Of a stretch of DNA of 38,523 nt, positions 8,615 through 16,157 are shown piece by piece. Made by a program: the position numbers and the translations under genes. The notes under the pieces are model-generated. The model was not told the origin of the DNA and did no database searches. It was given only the letters and a program-made list of their open reading frames with translations. The stretch comes from an uncultured Odoribacter sp. (lineage in GTDB: Bacteria; Bacteroidota; Bacteroidia; Bacteroidales; Marinifilaceae): NCBI GenBank assembly GCA_944321145.1, contig CALUKF010000027.1:1-38523 (forward strand). The letters run 5' to 3'. Numbering within the stretch: the first letter of the stretch is position 1; each line of letters opens with the position of its first letter.

Positions 8615-9106
8615 TCAATACAATTTCACCCACTCATACCCATTGCCGGTACTGTCCATAAAGCGGACAAAATCCTCCGTGCGGATGGAAAGCGAGGCGC
8701 GGTTGTCGTTCGGGTGGAAGGAGAGTTTCGCGGTATCCCGCAGGTTCTCATCCAAAAAGACGTACACATGATGCTCCACGTCATTCACCAACCCGAAAGG
8801 ACTGACAGAACCGGGGCGCAGCCCCAAATACTTCATCATGCGCCTGTCCGAAGCAAAACTCAATTTTCCCTGACGCAACTTCTGCTCCAAATCATGGATG
8901 GCAAGCGACCGGTCGCAACGCAAAATCACCAAATAATGGCGGTCGCCTTTATGGTTGCGGAAAAACAAATTCTTGCAATGCGTACTGTCCAAATTCTGGC
9001 AATAACGGAGCGCCAGCTCCACAGTCGGGGCTTCGGGATGCTCAAAATACTCATACGGAATGCCCAATGCCTCCAGCGTCTCATAAACTTTCTCCTGTCC
9101 TATCAT
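8615..9106 (-). CDS. ProX/PrdX-type prolyl-tRNA editing deacylase (YbaK-like)
   Basis: This 163-aa free-standing YbaK/aminoacyl-tRNA synthetase-associated domain hydrolyses misacylated tRNA(Pro), in this subfamily typically Ala-tRNA(Pro). Visible family features are the HPEAPTVE segment (residues 23-30), KNLFFRNHKGDRHYLVIL, and the LRPGSVSPFGLVND motif forming the substrate pocket. Length is normal for the family. It follows the radical SAM gene by 12 bases on the same strand, so they likely share a transcript starting from the promoter at 10084-10114. Confidence 0.85.
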   Translation of the reverse strand: MIGQEKVYETLEALGIPYEYFEHPEAPTVELALRYCQNLDSTHCKNLFFRNHKGDRHYLVILRCDRSLAIHDLEQKLRQGKLSFASDRRMMKYLGLRPGSVSPFGLVNDVEHHVYVFLDENLRDTAKLSFHPNDNRASLSIRTEDFVRFMDSTGNGYEWVKLY

Positions 9107-9118
9107 AACTTCTATCCA

Positions 9119-10072
9119 TTAAAATACACCTCCGGGACGCGGTGCACCGCGCAATTTGCCCTGCCACGTGTCGCGTTCCTCCAGGCGGCGGTCTAATTTC
9201 GCCACAAACTCAAAATTCTTCACGCCCCACTTCGGGGCAACTAAATACTCATCCGGCGACTGGTTGACAAACCGTTCCAGACATACCTCCGGACGAATCC
9301 GCTCAATCACGTCCGCCACAAAATCCAAATACTCCTCCATTGCATACAGACGGAAACGCTCCGGCGCAGCGAGATACTCCTCCGCCAGGCGCGTCCCGCG
9401 GATAATTTGCAACTGATGGAGCTTGAGGACATCAATCGGCAAATCGCACAAACGGACAGCCCCCGCAAGCATCGACTCGCGCGTCTCGCCCGGCAAACCG
9501 AAAATCAAATGCGCACCGATACGGATACCCCGCCCCGCCGTGCGCCGGATAGCATCCTCGCTCTCAGCAAACGTATGGCAACGATTCACTCCGCGCAACA
9601 CCTCGTCATTCGCCGACTCCACGCCATACTCCACGCAAACGTAATGCTCACGCGCCAACTCCTCCAGCAAATCGAGCACCGCATCCGGCACCGTGTCCGG
9701 GCGCGTCGCCACCACCAGCCCCACAATCCCCGGGCAAGCCAACGCCTCGGCATACCTTGCCCGCAGCGTATCCAACGAAGCGTACGTATTCGAATACGTC
9801 TGGAAATAAGCCAAATACTTCTGCCCCGCATACTTCGCTGCAAAAAAAGCCTTTCCCTCCTCGATTTGCGCCGCAATCGAAGCCGCCGCCCTGCAATAAT
9901 CGGGATTAAAACTCCGGTTATTGCAAAAACTGCATCCCCCCGTGCCTTTCGTGCCGTCCCGATTGGGACACGTAAAGCCCCCGTCAATGGACAACTTCTG
10001 CACCCGTCCGTGGAAAAGCGCCTTGAAAAAAGAAGCATGGTCGTTGTATCGTTTCACTTGCATAACATTCAT
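9119..10072 (-). CDS. TIGR01212 family radical SAM protein (YhcC-like)
   Basis: This 317-aa iron-sulfur enzyme has the cysteine arrangement of the TIGR01212 family: C35, C47 and C50 in CPNRDGTKGTGGCSFCNN, which binds a 4Fe-4S cluster for SAM cleavage. Other family marks are YLAYFQTYSNTYA, GLVVATRPDTV, YGVESANDEVL and HLIFGLPGE. The chemical reaction of the family is not established to my knowledge; it was named for similarity to Elp3. It is the first gene of a two-gene unit with the ProX-type gene and is the last chromosomal gene before the mobile element. Confidence 0.87.
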   Translation of the reverse strand: MNVMQVKRYNDHASFFKALFHGRVQKLSIDGGFTCPNRDGTKGTGGCSFCNNRSFNPDYCRAAASIAAQIEEGKAFFAAKYAGQKYLAYFQTYSNTYASLDTLRARYAEALACPGIVGLVVATRPDTVPDAVLDLLEELAREHYVCVEYGVESANDEVLRGVNRCHTFAESEDAIRRTAGRGIRIGAHLIFGLPGETRESMLAGAVRLCDLPIDVLKLHQLQIIRGTRLAEEYLAAPERFRLYAMEEYLDFVADVIERIRPEVCLERFVNQSPDEYLVAPKWGVKNFEFVAKLDRRLEERDTWQGKLRGAPRPGGVF

Positions 10073-10083
10073 TTATCCGGCTG

Positions 10084-10114
10084 CAAAGATACCGGTTCGT
10101 CCCTGCATTTGCAA
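10084..10114 (-). promoter_or_regulatory. Promoter of the radical SAM/ProX unit
   Basis: On the minus strand a TTG (-33 element, 10114-10112) is followed after 20 bases by TATCTTTG (10091-10084), a perfect Bacteroidota -7 box, 11 bases before the start codon at 10072. Confidence 0.65.
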
Positions 10115-10155
10115 TCCTGCCCGCCCGGATTCCACAAAATATTTTCACATCCCTC

Positions 10156-10184
10156 AAAAATCCCCGGCAACACCCGATGCCGGG
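10156..10184 (-). terminator. Minus-strand terminator-like hairpin left of the mobile element
   Basis: CCCGGC (10163-10168) pairs with GCCGGG (10179-10184). Read on the minus strand the stem is followed by GATTTTTG. It would end a transcript arriving from the element side, before the radical SAM promoter. No protein gene on that strand is visible just upstream. Confidence 0.5.
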
Positions 10185-10223
10185 CAAGGCAAAAGCAAAA
10201 CAGAAACAAAACCCATATTTACC

Positions 10224-10300
10224 TTACATTTCTATTACATATAAATTACATTTCATTTACACAACATTTATATCAAAAACTATCTTTGACCTATTCTTAT
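10224..10300. repeat. Array of seven 11-bp units at the left junction
   Basis: Starting at 10224 the sequence steps in exact 11-bp units: TTACATTTCTA, TTACATATAAA, TTACATTTCAT, TTACACAACAT, TTATATCAAAA, a divergent unit, then CCTATTCTTAT at 10290-10300. Most units begin TTACAT or TTA. A matching array in the opposite orientation flanks the other junction. Together with the ATG-free 10073-10394 interval this is the only strong structure between the radical SAM gene and the recombinase. Confidence 0.75.
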
Positions 10301-10326
10301 TATATTGGAATAGGATAAGAATAGGT
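10289..10326. repeat. 12-bp perfect inverted repeat overlapping attL
   Basis: ACCTATTCTTAT (10289-10300) is the exact reverse complement of ATAAGAATAGGT (10315-10326), with 14 bases between. The motif GAATAGG is also repeated directly 11 bp apart (10308-10314 and 10319-10325). Such symmetry fits a recombinase binding site. Confidence 0.7.
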
Positions 10327-10339
10327 TTATAATTAAATG
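10309..10339. other. Putative attL of the integrated element
   Basis: This 31-bp stretch matches 23187-23217 at 26 positions in the same orientation, with an identical 13-bp core AGAATAGGTTTAT (10318-10330). It lies 56 bases upstream of the large serine recombinase start. Large serine recombinases leave a short shared core at both ends of an integrated element, which is what is seen. Confidence 0.7.
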
Positions 10340-10362
10340 CTCGATGTTACATAATAAAATAT

Positions 10363-10394
10363 TATCTTTGCATCGAATTAAAAAATAAGGAGTT
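10363..10394 (+). promoter_or_regulatory. Promoter and ribosome binding site of the serine recombinase
   Basis: TATCTTTG (10363-10370) is a perfect -7 box, and AAGGAG (10387-10392) lies two bases before the ATG at 10395. The box lies just inside the element, so recombinase expression does not depend on host sequence. Confidence 0.6.
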
Positions 10395-12293
10395 ATGAAA
10401 GCAGCCGTATATTTAAGGGTATCGACCCAACAACAGGATGAAAATACGCAACTTCCTGATTTAAAGAAGAAAATGGAAAAGGATGGCGCAGAATTTATAC
10501 CCAATGGGATATTTAAAGATAAAATGTCTGGATTAGAGGATAATAGGACAGGATTAAACGCTTTATTGAAATTGACGAAAGAAGACGTGGATATAATCTA
10601 TATATGGGAAATTTCCAGATTGTCCAGAAATCCAGAAAAATTCAATTCTTTAATATCCCATTTTAAAAGCAAGGGGATAAACGTCTGTTTCCTGAAACCA
10701 CAACCTTTGTATTTGTTCAATGTAGAAACAGGGGAGGAAGAATTTACAAACGCATTAGCCTTAAGCCTGTTTTCGACTTTCTCTTTATGGGAAATTAAAC
10801 AGAAGAATTTAAGGATGCAAAGGGGGCGGCGTGAAAAAATAAAAAGCGGTCACACGCCTTATGCTTCAACCCCTCCTTATGGTTATTGCATTAAAGAGGG
10901 TAAAATCTGCATTAATGATGAAACTGAAATTTCTAACCTGGAGGGATTTAAAACAGAAAAAGAAGTAGTGGAAAGCATTTACAGGCTGTATCTTAATGGA
11001 AAGACGATGATGCAGATCAAGCAGCTTTTAAATGAATACAAATTACCCTCCCCCCTTAGCAGGCAAGCTGTAAACGGGGTTATAAAATATAAGAAGCGCA
11101 ACAGGGGGATAGTTTTAAAAAAAGGGGAGCTGTTATGGACTAAATCCTCCATTAACATGATACTGACGAATACGGCTTATTATGGTCATAAAGAAGTAAA
11201 ATTGAAGTTTCCAACTGAAAGGACGGAAAGGAAAGAAATAAATGGGGAAATGAAGAATATCCCTGTATATAACCATGAGACGATAGAAATAGAACTTCCT
11301 CCCATTATTAAAGAAGCGACCTTTCTAGCCGTCCAAGATAAAAAATCCCAGAATGTATATAACGCCCCCAAGAATTACAAGCACCAATACCTTTTAAGGG
11401 GATTGTTGAAATGCGGCGAATGCGGAAGTTATTACCAAGGTTCTGCAACGGCTATGAAAAACGGGAAACTTCCTTATGCTGATATATACAGATGCGCTGA
11501 TAGGGCTAGAAAATACCACGATAATACAAAAATAGGCTGCAAGAATGTTACTGTTTATGCAAAAAGGCTGGATGAAATGGTCTGGACTGCAACCCAGCAG
11601 TTTTATGTAAGATACAAAAAGCATGAGATTAAAACGGTTGGAGTTGAAGGTTTGAAACATAACATAAATAAAATAGAAAAACTGATTTCGTTAAAAGCCT
11701 CACATATCGGGGATTTGGATAAAAAATTGGATAATTTAGCCAGCCGCCTAGCCTTGGTATCTGATTCCATGGCTAAACGCATCATAGCTGGAAGTGAAAA
11801 ACTGGAAGATGAAAAATTAAAACTGGAAAAAGAAATAGAATCCCTCAAGCATGAAATTGCTTCTATCCAGAACAGCATTGAAAAGATAAACGCTGCGGCT
11901 GAAACAGATTGGAAAATAGAGGACATCAGCAGCCATTTCGATTTGAAAAAGGACGCTTTGATGAAACTGGTGAAAGAAATCACAGTTTATAAATATGACA
12001 GGAATGCCGTAGTGTTCCAGATAGAATACAACATATTGGACGGCGTAACTTCTGTCCCCATAAAATTGGATATATTGTACAACTCCAGAAAACACATTTA
12101 TTTCTGGATTGTAGAGCATGAGGGAATGTGTTTTAATCCAGAAAATTTGAATTTCAAGATAAAAACATGCCCCAATAATAATTTGCACCAATTTTCTTTT
12201 AACTCTGAATACAAGTATTGTTCACCAAAGGAAATAATGGAAGAATACAAGGACGAATGGATTAAAACAGTTCCCGTATATGAAATGGATTAA
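10395..12293 (+). CDS. Large serine recombinase (site-specific integrase)
   Basis: This 632-aa protein would integrate and excise the element. The N-terminal resolvase domain (about 2-145) has YLRVS with the catalytic serine at residue 10 and EISRLSRN. The recombinase domain (about 165-290) includes TPPYGY. A zinc ribbon follows with C340, C343, C367 and C382, then a long coiled coil (about 415-510), the part that controls directionality in this family. Length and domain order are those of an intact large serine integrase. It sits at the left end of the element facing inward, directly next to attL, as usual. A hairpin follows its stop. Confidence 0.93.
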   Translation: MKAAVYLRVSTQQQDENTQLPDLKKKMEKDGAEFIPNGIFKDKMSGLEDNRTGLNALLKLTKEDVDIIYIWEISRLSRNPEKFNSLISHFKSKGINVCFLKPQPLYLFNVETGEEEFTNALALSLFSTFSLWEIKQKNLRMQRGRREKIKSGHTPYASTPPYGYCIKEGKICINDETEISNLEGFKTEKEVVESIYRLYLNGKTMMQIKQLLNEYKLPSPLSRQAVNGVIKYKKRNRGIVLKKGELLWTKSSINMILTNTAYYGHKEVKLKFPTERTERKEINGEMKNIPVYNHETIEIELPPIIKEATFLAVQDKKSQNVYNAPKNYKHQYLLRGLLKCGECGSYYQGSATAMKNGKLPYADIYRCADRARKYHDNTKIGCKNVTVYAKRLDEMVWTATQQFYVRYKKHEIKTVGVEGLKHNINKIEKLISLKASHIGDLDKKLDNLASRLALVSDSMAKRIIAGSEKLEDEKLKLEKEIESLKHEIASIQNSIEKINAAAETDWKIEDISSHFDLKKDALMKLVKEITVYKYDRNAVVFQIEYNILDGVTSVPIKLDILYNSRKHIYFWIVEHEGMCFNPENLNFKIKTCPNNNLHQFSFNSEYKYCSPKEIMEEYKDEWIKTVPVYEMD

Positions 12294-12294
12294 C

Positions 12295-12317
12295 AAGGCT
12301 TTTGGTTATATAGCCTT
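12295..12317. terminator. Hairpin between convergent recombinase genes
   Basis: AAGGCT (12295-12300) pairs with AGCCTT (12312-12317) across an 11-base loop in the short gap between the two recombinase stop codons. T-runs are short, so termination strength is uncertain. Confidence 0.45.
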
Positions 12318-12903
12318 AAAACGAAAGTGCTTCATAAGATTTCGCCACTTCTTCTTGCCTAAGCCCAATATAACGCTTGGTAACAGCTATGGAAGAATGG
12401 TTGAATATATCCATGAGCATCACTAAAGCCTGTTCCCCTAATCCTAAATTCTGGTTATAAACTTCCCTCCCAAAAGTCTTCCGCAAACTGTGGCAGGAAA
12501 AGTTTTTGATATTTAGCTTATACTTTTCCTTAATTTCCTTTAGAACCACATTTAAACGCTGTGTGGAATAAACAGTCCCCTTTTGGCTGATGAACAAAGG
12601 AGAACGCAAACTAACCGGATTAATATGGTTGTAACAGTCCTTTATGAACTTCTTCAAAGCCGTTTTAATGGGGATAAGACGCTTCTTTCCTGTTTTATGT
12701 TCCACAATGGTTATTTCGTCTTTATCCAAAACATCTTCCCAAACTAGGGCTTTCATATCGTTTACCCTTAATCCCCAAAAAGAACCTAAAGCTATAAACA
12801 GGGCGAATTTGTAATTCTTATCCTGTTCCAATTTCCTTACCAAGTTAATCATCTCATCCCAATCCAGACGGTCTGCGGTTGTTGTGGAATACTTCAAACT
12901 CAT
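12316..12903 (-). CDS. Tyrosine recombinase, catalytic domain only
   Basis: From the ATG at 12903 (MSLKYSTTT) the protein is 195 aa and consists of the phage-integrase catalytic domain alone. All expected residues are visible: R46 in GLRVND, K70 in HKTGKK, H138 and R141 in CHSLRKTFG, H169 in FNHSS, and the nucleophile Y178 in KRYIG. The usual N-terminal SAM-like core-binding domain is missing. The open frame continues upstream to 13131, but that part is unlike an integrase. It could be a compact resolvase acting on multimers or a second integrase. It is convergent with the serine recombinase. Confidence 0.82.
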   Translation of the reverse strand: MSLKYSTTTADRLDWDEMINLVRKLEQDKNYKFALFIALGSFWGLRVNDMKALVWEDVLDKDEITIVEHKTGKKRLIPIKTALKKFIKDCYNHINPVSLRSPLFISQKGTVYSTQRLNVVLKEIKEKYKLNIKNFSCHSLRKTFGREVYNQNLGLGEQALVMLMDIFNHSSIAVTKRYIGLRQEEVAKSYEALSF

Positions 12904-13139
12904 AGCATAAATATTCAGATTCGTATTATAAATGATAAAAGTGAATGTTTTCACCATCCCTTGGAATAGTTCAAAACATAAGTCATTGATTACTAGTAAA
13001 ACATTCACTAATAACAATAGTGAATATTCTTTCCATCCTAGGAATCGGAACCATAAAACGGCTTTCCTCCAACCATGCTTCCAATGAACTTTCCATAAGG
13101 CTAAGTTAGCGGATATAAAACTAGGATGCAAATATTATC

Positions 13140-13349
13140 GCTTTTATTTCCAGCTAGTTATAAAAATAATTATACGTTTGGGGATACATAAAATATAGTC
13201 TTTATAACTAGTAAAGAATATGTGGAAATCCAATTTATGCTGTATTATAAGATATGCAGTAATTACATATATGGACTAGCATGAAATATGCAATAAGTTC
13301 AATTATATGGTAATTCTAAACCTGTAATAATTTCCCAATTAGCTTTAAG
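13140..13349. other. Gene-free AT-rich stretch with scattered CTAG sites
   Basis: There is no credible ORF here. CTAG tetramers occur at 13154, 13208 and 13276, in contexts like those of the array near the Rep-like gene. It leads into the paired hairpin repeats at 13350-13468. Confidence 0.5.
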
Positions 13350-13413
13350 CCGCATTTTTTGTAACTAGCATTTTAATATAGGGAATTTGTAATTTCAAAG
13401 TCAGAAAATGCGG
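13350..13413. repeat. 64-bp inverted-repeat unit, family 1, copy 1
   Basis: CCGCATTTTTT at the left end pairs with AGAAAATGCGG at the right end (one mismatch or bulge). The inside contains TAATATAGGGAATTT and a TTTCA motif shared with the copies at 17916-17979 and 18050-18112. It abuts and shares two bases (GG) with a family 2 unit. Confidence 0.75.
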
Positions 13414-13468
13414 TGAGTTTTTTTGCAGAATCTCCATATATAAACGGAAATCCTGTAATTTTTTCACC
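13412..13468. repeat. 57-bp inverted-repeat unit, family 2, copy 1
   Basis: GGTGAGTTTTTT at the left pairs with a TTTTTTCACC-type right end, around a central CCATATATAAA. The unit shares ends and centre with copies at 18377-18432 and 19704-19759. It directly precedes the promoter at 13475-13507. Confidence 0.72.
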
Positions 13469-13474
13469 AAAATA

Positions 13475-13507
13475 TTTGCATTCAGGATAGCCAATGTAGT
13501 ATCTTTG
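13475..13507 (+). promoter_or_regulatory. Promoter in the element's gene-free stretch
   Basis: TTTG (13475-13478) and TATCTTTG (13500-13507) are spaced 21 bases apart, close to the Bacteroidota -33/-7 arrangement. It faces the interrupted small ORF at 13565. Confidence 0.6.
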
Positions 13508-13564
13508 TATATAGATAAACACTAGAAATCAGATGCTTTATTTGTAACCTAAATCAAAATTACC

Positions 13565-13723
13565 ATGGTAATAATAGAAAAAGCTGTACCCATGCAGTTA
13601 TAGCATGAGAAAATCACTATTGAAAGGGATACTTATACGTTTTGGGATTTATTTTGTGATGTATATCCTGATGCTGAAATAGTGAAAGAGTATAAAAAGA
13701 ATGGGAAGAAGAAAAAGAAGTGA
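13565..13723 (+). pseudogene. Small ORF interrupted by an in-frame TAG
   Basis: Starting at ATG 13565 the frame reads MVIIEKAVPMQL, then TAG at 13601-13603, then continues for 39 codons (HEKITIERDTYTFWDLFCDV and on, with a Lys-rich end) to TGA at 13723. Residue choice after the stop is protein-like. The unit has its own promoter (13475-13507) and terminator (13723-13770). Either it is a recently broken small gene or the second part is translated separately, although no ATG follows the TAG. Function unknown. Confidence 0.5.
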
Positions 13724-13770
13724 GGAAAGTAGCCTGTATCTAGTTATGGATATGGGCTATTCCTGTTTTT
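13723..13770 (+). terminator. Intrinsic terminator of the interrupted small unit
   Basis: AGGAAAGTAGCC (13723-13734) pairs with GGGCTATTCCT (13754-13764) with one bulge, followed by GTTTTT. The 3' part overlaps the end of the opposite-strand membrane protein gene. Confidence 0.65.
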
Positions 13771-14440
13771 CTGGATTACACTCATTTAAGTAACGATTCA
13801 GTTCTTTAATTAAATCACGCCATGAGGACGAATCTGTAATTTTATGATTTTCTTCTAGTATGGAGTATATTTCTATCATGTTAGACGCAATATCCTTTAC
13901 TATTTTGTAGTAAGTAATCTTAGTGCGTTTTTTTAGTTGAGCATCCTTATTAGTCAGTAAGAACATCCTTATGGAGCGGTGTATATATATCAAATTTGTC
14001 ATGAATGGGATTAAATCTTGCTCTTTAATATCCTTTATGCAATCTTTATTCGCAACTATTCTATCAAAGCCCATATAAGTTTTATCATCATGGGTTATTA
14101 CTAGGTTATCAAGTTTTTCCCATATTTTATCCTCCAAATTTTTAATTGTCATCAAACTATTAAACTCAACCTGTTTTTTATTAAACCGCCTTTGCTCCCT
14201 AAAAGTAATATATAGCAACCAAATACTGATTAGTCCAATGATAGGTGCTGTAATACCTCCAATAGTATCTCCAATTTGACCTGTGCATTTAAAAAGTTTT
14301 TTGCAGATAAATGTGAATATCAAGCATAGTAGAATAATAGCTATGATTACTAATAGTATATTTACTATGCATGATAACCACCATCTCCATGATGGTTTGT
14401 AGGGTGTAATCCAACAATGTTTTAAAAGTTTGATTATCAT
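13757..14440 (-). CDS. Two-helix membrane protein with cytoplasmic tail
   Basis: From the ATG at 14440 the protein is 227 aa. It has two strong transmembrane helices (about residues 22-46 and 55-80), the second preceded by GDTIGGITAPIIGL and followed by YITFREQRRFNKKQ. A charged helical cytoplasmic region of about 140 residues follows. The helix-GDxxGG-helix-REQ layout resembles that of putative phage abortive-infection membrane proteins (PutAbiC-type), which is a resemblance by eye only. The open frame extends to 14470 but that part lies inside the terminator of the upstream gene. It lies downstream of the LRR lipoprotein and HEPN genes on the same strand. Confidence 0.6.
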   Translation of the reverse strand: MIIKLLKHCWITPYKPSWRWWLSCIVNILLVIIAIILLCLIFTFICKKLFKCTGQIGDTIGGITAPIIGLISIWLLYITFREQRRFNKKQVEFNSLMTIKNLEDKIWEKLDNLVITHDDKTYMGFDRIVANKDCIKDIKEQDLIPFMTNLIYIHRSIRMFLLTNKDAQLKKRTKITYYKIVKDIASNMIEIYSILEENHKITDSSSWRDLIKELNRYLNECNPEKQE

Positions 14441-14450
14441 ATTTATATGA

Positions 14451-14488
14451 ATAAAAATCACTCCCACCACCTAAGTAGTGAGAGTGAT
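14451..14488 (-). terminator. Intrinsic terminator after the LRR lipoprotein gene
   Basis: On the minus strand a 14-bp stem with two G-U pairs (14488-14475 with 14470-14457), loop TTAG, is followed by TTTTTATT. It starts 12 bases after the lipoprotein stop and ends about ten bases before the start codon of the next gene, so the membrane protein would need readthrough or its own promoter. Confidence 0.85.
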
Positions 14489-14499
14489 AGGTTAATAAA

Positions 14500-15336
14500 T
14501 TATTTAAAAGATACTTCCCATCCTTTTTGTTCAGCAATTCCAGGATTGCCTAATTGGTCACAATTTAAGTCACCATCCTCAACCGTAGGCAGAGCCTCAT
14601 AAATCTTATTCATTTCTGCGGCTGTGAATTGATTATTATAACAATATAAGCTAGTCAAAGCCGTATTCTTGCTTATATCTAATGAAGTTAATTGATTTTC
14701 AGAACAGCTTAAGTAAGTCAAAGCCGTACATCCATTTACATTTAATGAGGTTAATTGATTATATTCACAACTCAAGCTAGTCAAAGTCATATTCTTACTT
14801 GCATCTAATGCAGTTAATTCATTATCATAACAGTTTAAGTAAGTCAAAGCCGTATTCTTGCTTACATCTAATGCAGTTAATTCATTACTATAACACTCTA
14901 ATTCAGTCAAAGCCGTACATCCACTTACATCCAATGAGGTTAATTGATTGCCAGGACAGTATAAGTTGCTAATATTCCCTTTAATCGTAATGGTATGCTT
15001 TTCTGATTCAGAATAACCATAAGTTATATCTAATCTTCCACGCTTAATTCTATTACCCTCATCATCAGAAACAGAAGTTTCGTTTGCTGCAATAGCATTT
15101 TTTTGAATATATCCATCCCCATAATCAATCGTAAGCGTATCTCCAACATTAAATGTACAAACCGTCATCCTAAGTTCATCGCCGTTTTGCTGAACCATCG
15201 TAATCTCCCCATAGTGATAAACGGGTCTTTCAATAGGCTCATCAATTTCACCACCATTGTTCTCATCATCATCAGAACATGATACGAATGCCATAGTACC
15301 TAGTACCACGAGCATCAAATAAAATAATCTTTTCAT
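14500..15336 (-). CDS. Leucine-rich-repeat lipoprotein
   Basis: The 278-aa protein has a lipoprotein signal peptide with the lipidated cysteine at residue 20 (FVSC), followed by SDDDE, which matches the acidic export signal that sends Bacteroidota lipoproteins to the cell surface. Residues 30-120 form an unassigned beta-rich domain. About residues 125-255 hold six or so leucine-rich repeats with 21-residue period, of the pattern LxxLxCxxNxLTxLDVSxNTA. The underlying DNA repeats every 63 bp. The C-terminal cap is a short segment. LRR proteins of this type bind proteins. It lies 27 bases downstream of the HEPN gene and is likely co-transcribed. It is cargo of the element; the ligand is unknown. 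Confidence 0.85.
   Translation of the reverse strand: MKRLFYLMLVVLGTMAFVSCSDDDENNGGEIDEPIERPVYHYGEITMVQQNGDELRMTVCTFNVGDTLTIDYGDGYIQKNAIAANETSVSDDEGNRIKRGRLDITYGYSESEKHTITIKGNISNLYCPGNQLTSLDVSGCTALTELECYSNELTALDVSKNTALTYLNCYDNELTALDASKNMTLTSLSCEYNQLTSLNVNGCTALTYLSCSENQLTSLDISKNTALTSLYCYNNQFTAAEMNKIYEALPTVEDGDLNCDQLGNPGIAEQKGWEVSFK
14640..14960. repeat. 63-bp tandem repeats encoding the LRRs
   Basis: Near-identical 63-bp units, each encoding one 21-residue leucine-rich repeat, run through this part of the lipoprotein gene (for example the recurring GTCAAAGCCGTA at intervals of 63 bases). Such an array can gain or lose units by slippage or recombination without breaking the frame. Confidence 0.75.
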
Positions 15337-15363
15337 CTTAGTTTAAATTTAAAGTATTAATAT

Positions 15364-15873
15364 TCAATTGTTTTGTTGTAATCTCTCACTAGTCACATAG
15401 ATTTCATCTATGAATTTGAAAAAATCATCTTCCTTTATTTTAGCCACAAAGCTCAATTTGTTTTCCTTATTATAATCCCTATCATGCAGTAAATAATAAC
15501 CATCCTCCTTTGTTATATAACCATGGGCAAAACTGTTGCGCAAATGGAAATAAATAAAGTAATAAGTATATGGATGGACTTCCGGTTGCATTCCATTTAC
15601 TCCTTTTGTGAAATAGATTTTGATAGTATCAGCTTCATACGGTTCATTTTCTTCAAATGGACTATACGAGGATATAATTTTAATCTTATAGTTATTCTCA
15701 ATGGTTTTGGATTCTTCTCTTTCCAATAAAGATACAGGATTCATTTTGCGTTTATTCTCTTCCTCATTTTCTATGTCTTTAATATGATTCTCAAAACGCA
15801 ATAATACGTGGCGATAGAATTTAGCTATTTCTCCATCGCTCAAATTTACTTTTTCTAGTTCTTCATGTTCCAT
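15364..15873 (-). CDS. HEPN domain protein (pEK499_p136-like)
   Basis: The 169-aa protein carries YFIYFHLRNSFAHGYI: R112, N113 and H117 form the Rx4H motif of HEPN ribonucleases, at the usual place before the last helix. The flanking HLRNSFAHGYITKEDGYYLLHDRD context resembles the pEK499_p136 HEPN family known from plasmids. HEPN proteins of mobile elements usually cleave RNA and act as toxins or in phage defence. No separate antitoxin of the usual MNT type is adjacent; the LRR lipoprotein is 27 bases downstream. A possible promoter lies at 16067-16099. Family call is by motif, enzymatic activity is inferred. Confidence 0.72.
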   Translation of the reverse strand: MEHEELEKVNLSDGEIAKFYRHVLLRFENHIKDIENEEENKRKMNPVSLLEREESKTIENNYKIKIISSYSPFEENEPYEADTIKIYFTKGVNGMQPEVHPYTYYFIYFHLRNSFAHGYITKEDGYYLLHDRDYNKENKLSFVAKIKEDDFFKFIDEIYVTSERLQQNN

Positions 15874-16066
15874 AATCTCATATTTTTAATCATCCAACCT
15901 AAAAATCTTATCCTATTTTCTTCATTTTCGCTTCTGGAATCACCTAAAGCCGCTTCAATTCTTCTTGTTTTCTTCAATTTTCCTATAACTGTTCACTCTT
16001 AGAGTTTTTCTATATCATTATAAATTAGCTGTTTAATGAATTAATCACTGGTTATTTGTTATAATC

Positions 16067-16099
16067 CAAATGTAGAAAATATATTGTTATCCTAAGCAA
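16067..16099 (-). promoter_or_regulatory. Possible promoter of the HEPN gene
   Basis: On the minus strand TTG (16099-16097) is followed after 22 bases by TACATTTG (16074-16067), which fits TAnnTTTG. It lies just downstream of the DUF3871 terminator, so the HEPN unit is independent of DUF3871. Confidence 0.5.
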
Positions 16100-16118
16100 C
16101 TCCAGCATATTATTTGAT

Positions 16119-16157
16119 TAAAAAAAATAGGGACGGCTTTATATAGCCAATCCCCAT
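16119..16157 (-). terminator. Intrinsic terminator after the DUF3871 gene
   Basis: On the minus strand GGGGATTGGCT pairs imperfectly with AAGCCGTCCC across ATAT, followed by a run of T (an A-run at 16120-16127 on the plus strand). Confidence 0.75.

Noticed and set aside
12904-13131. N-terminal extension of the tyrosine recombinase frame
   Set aside because: The residues upstream of MSLKYSTTT are hydrophobic and aromatic with no resemblance to an integrase core-binding domain, and the DNA there carries no start signal.
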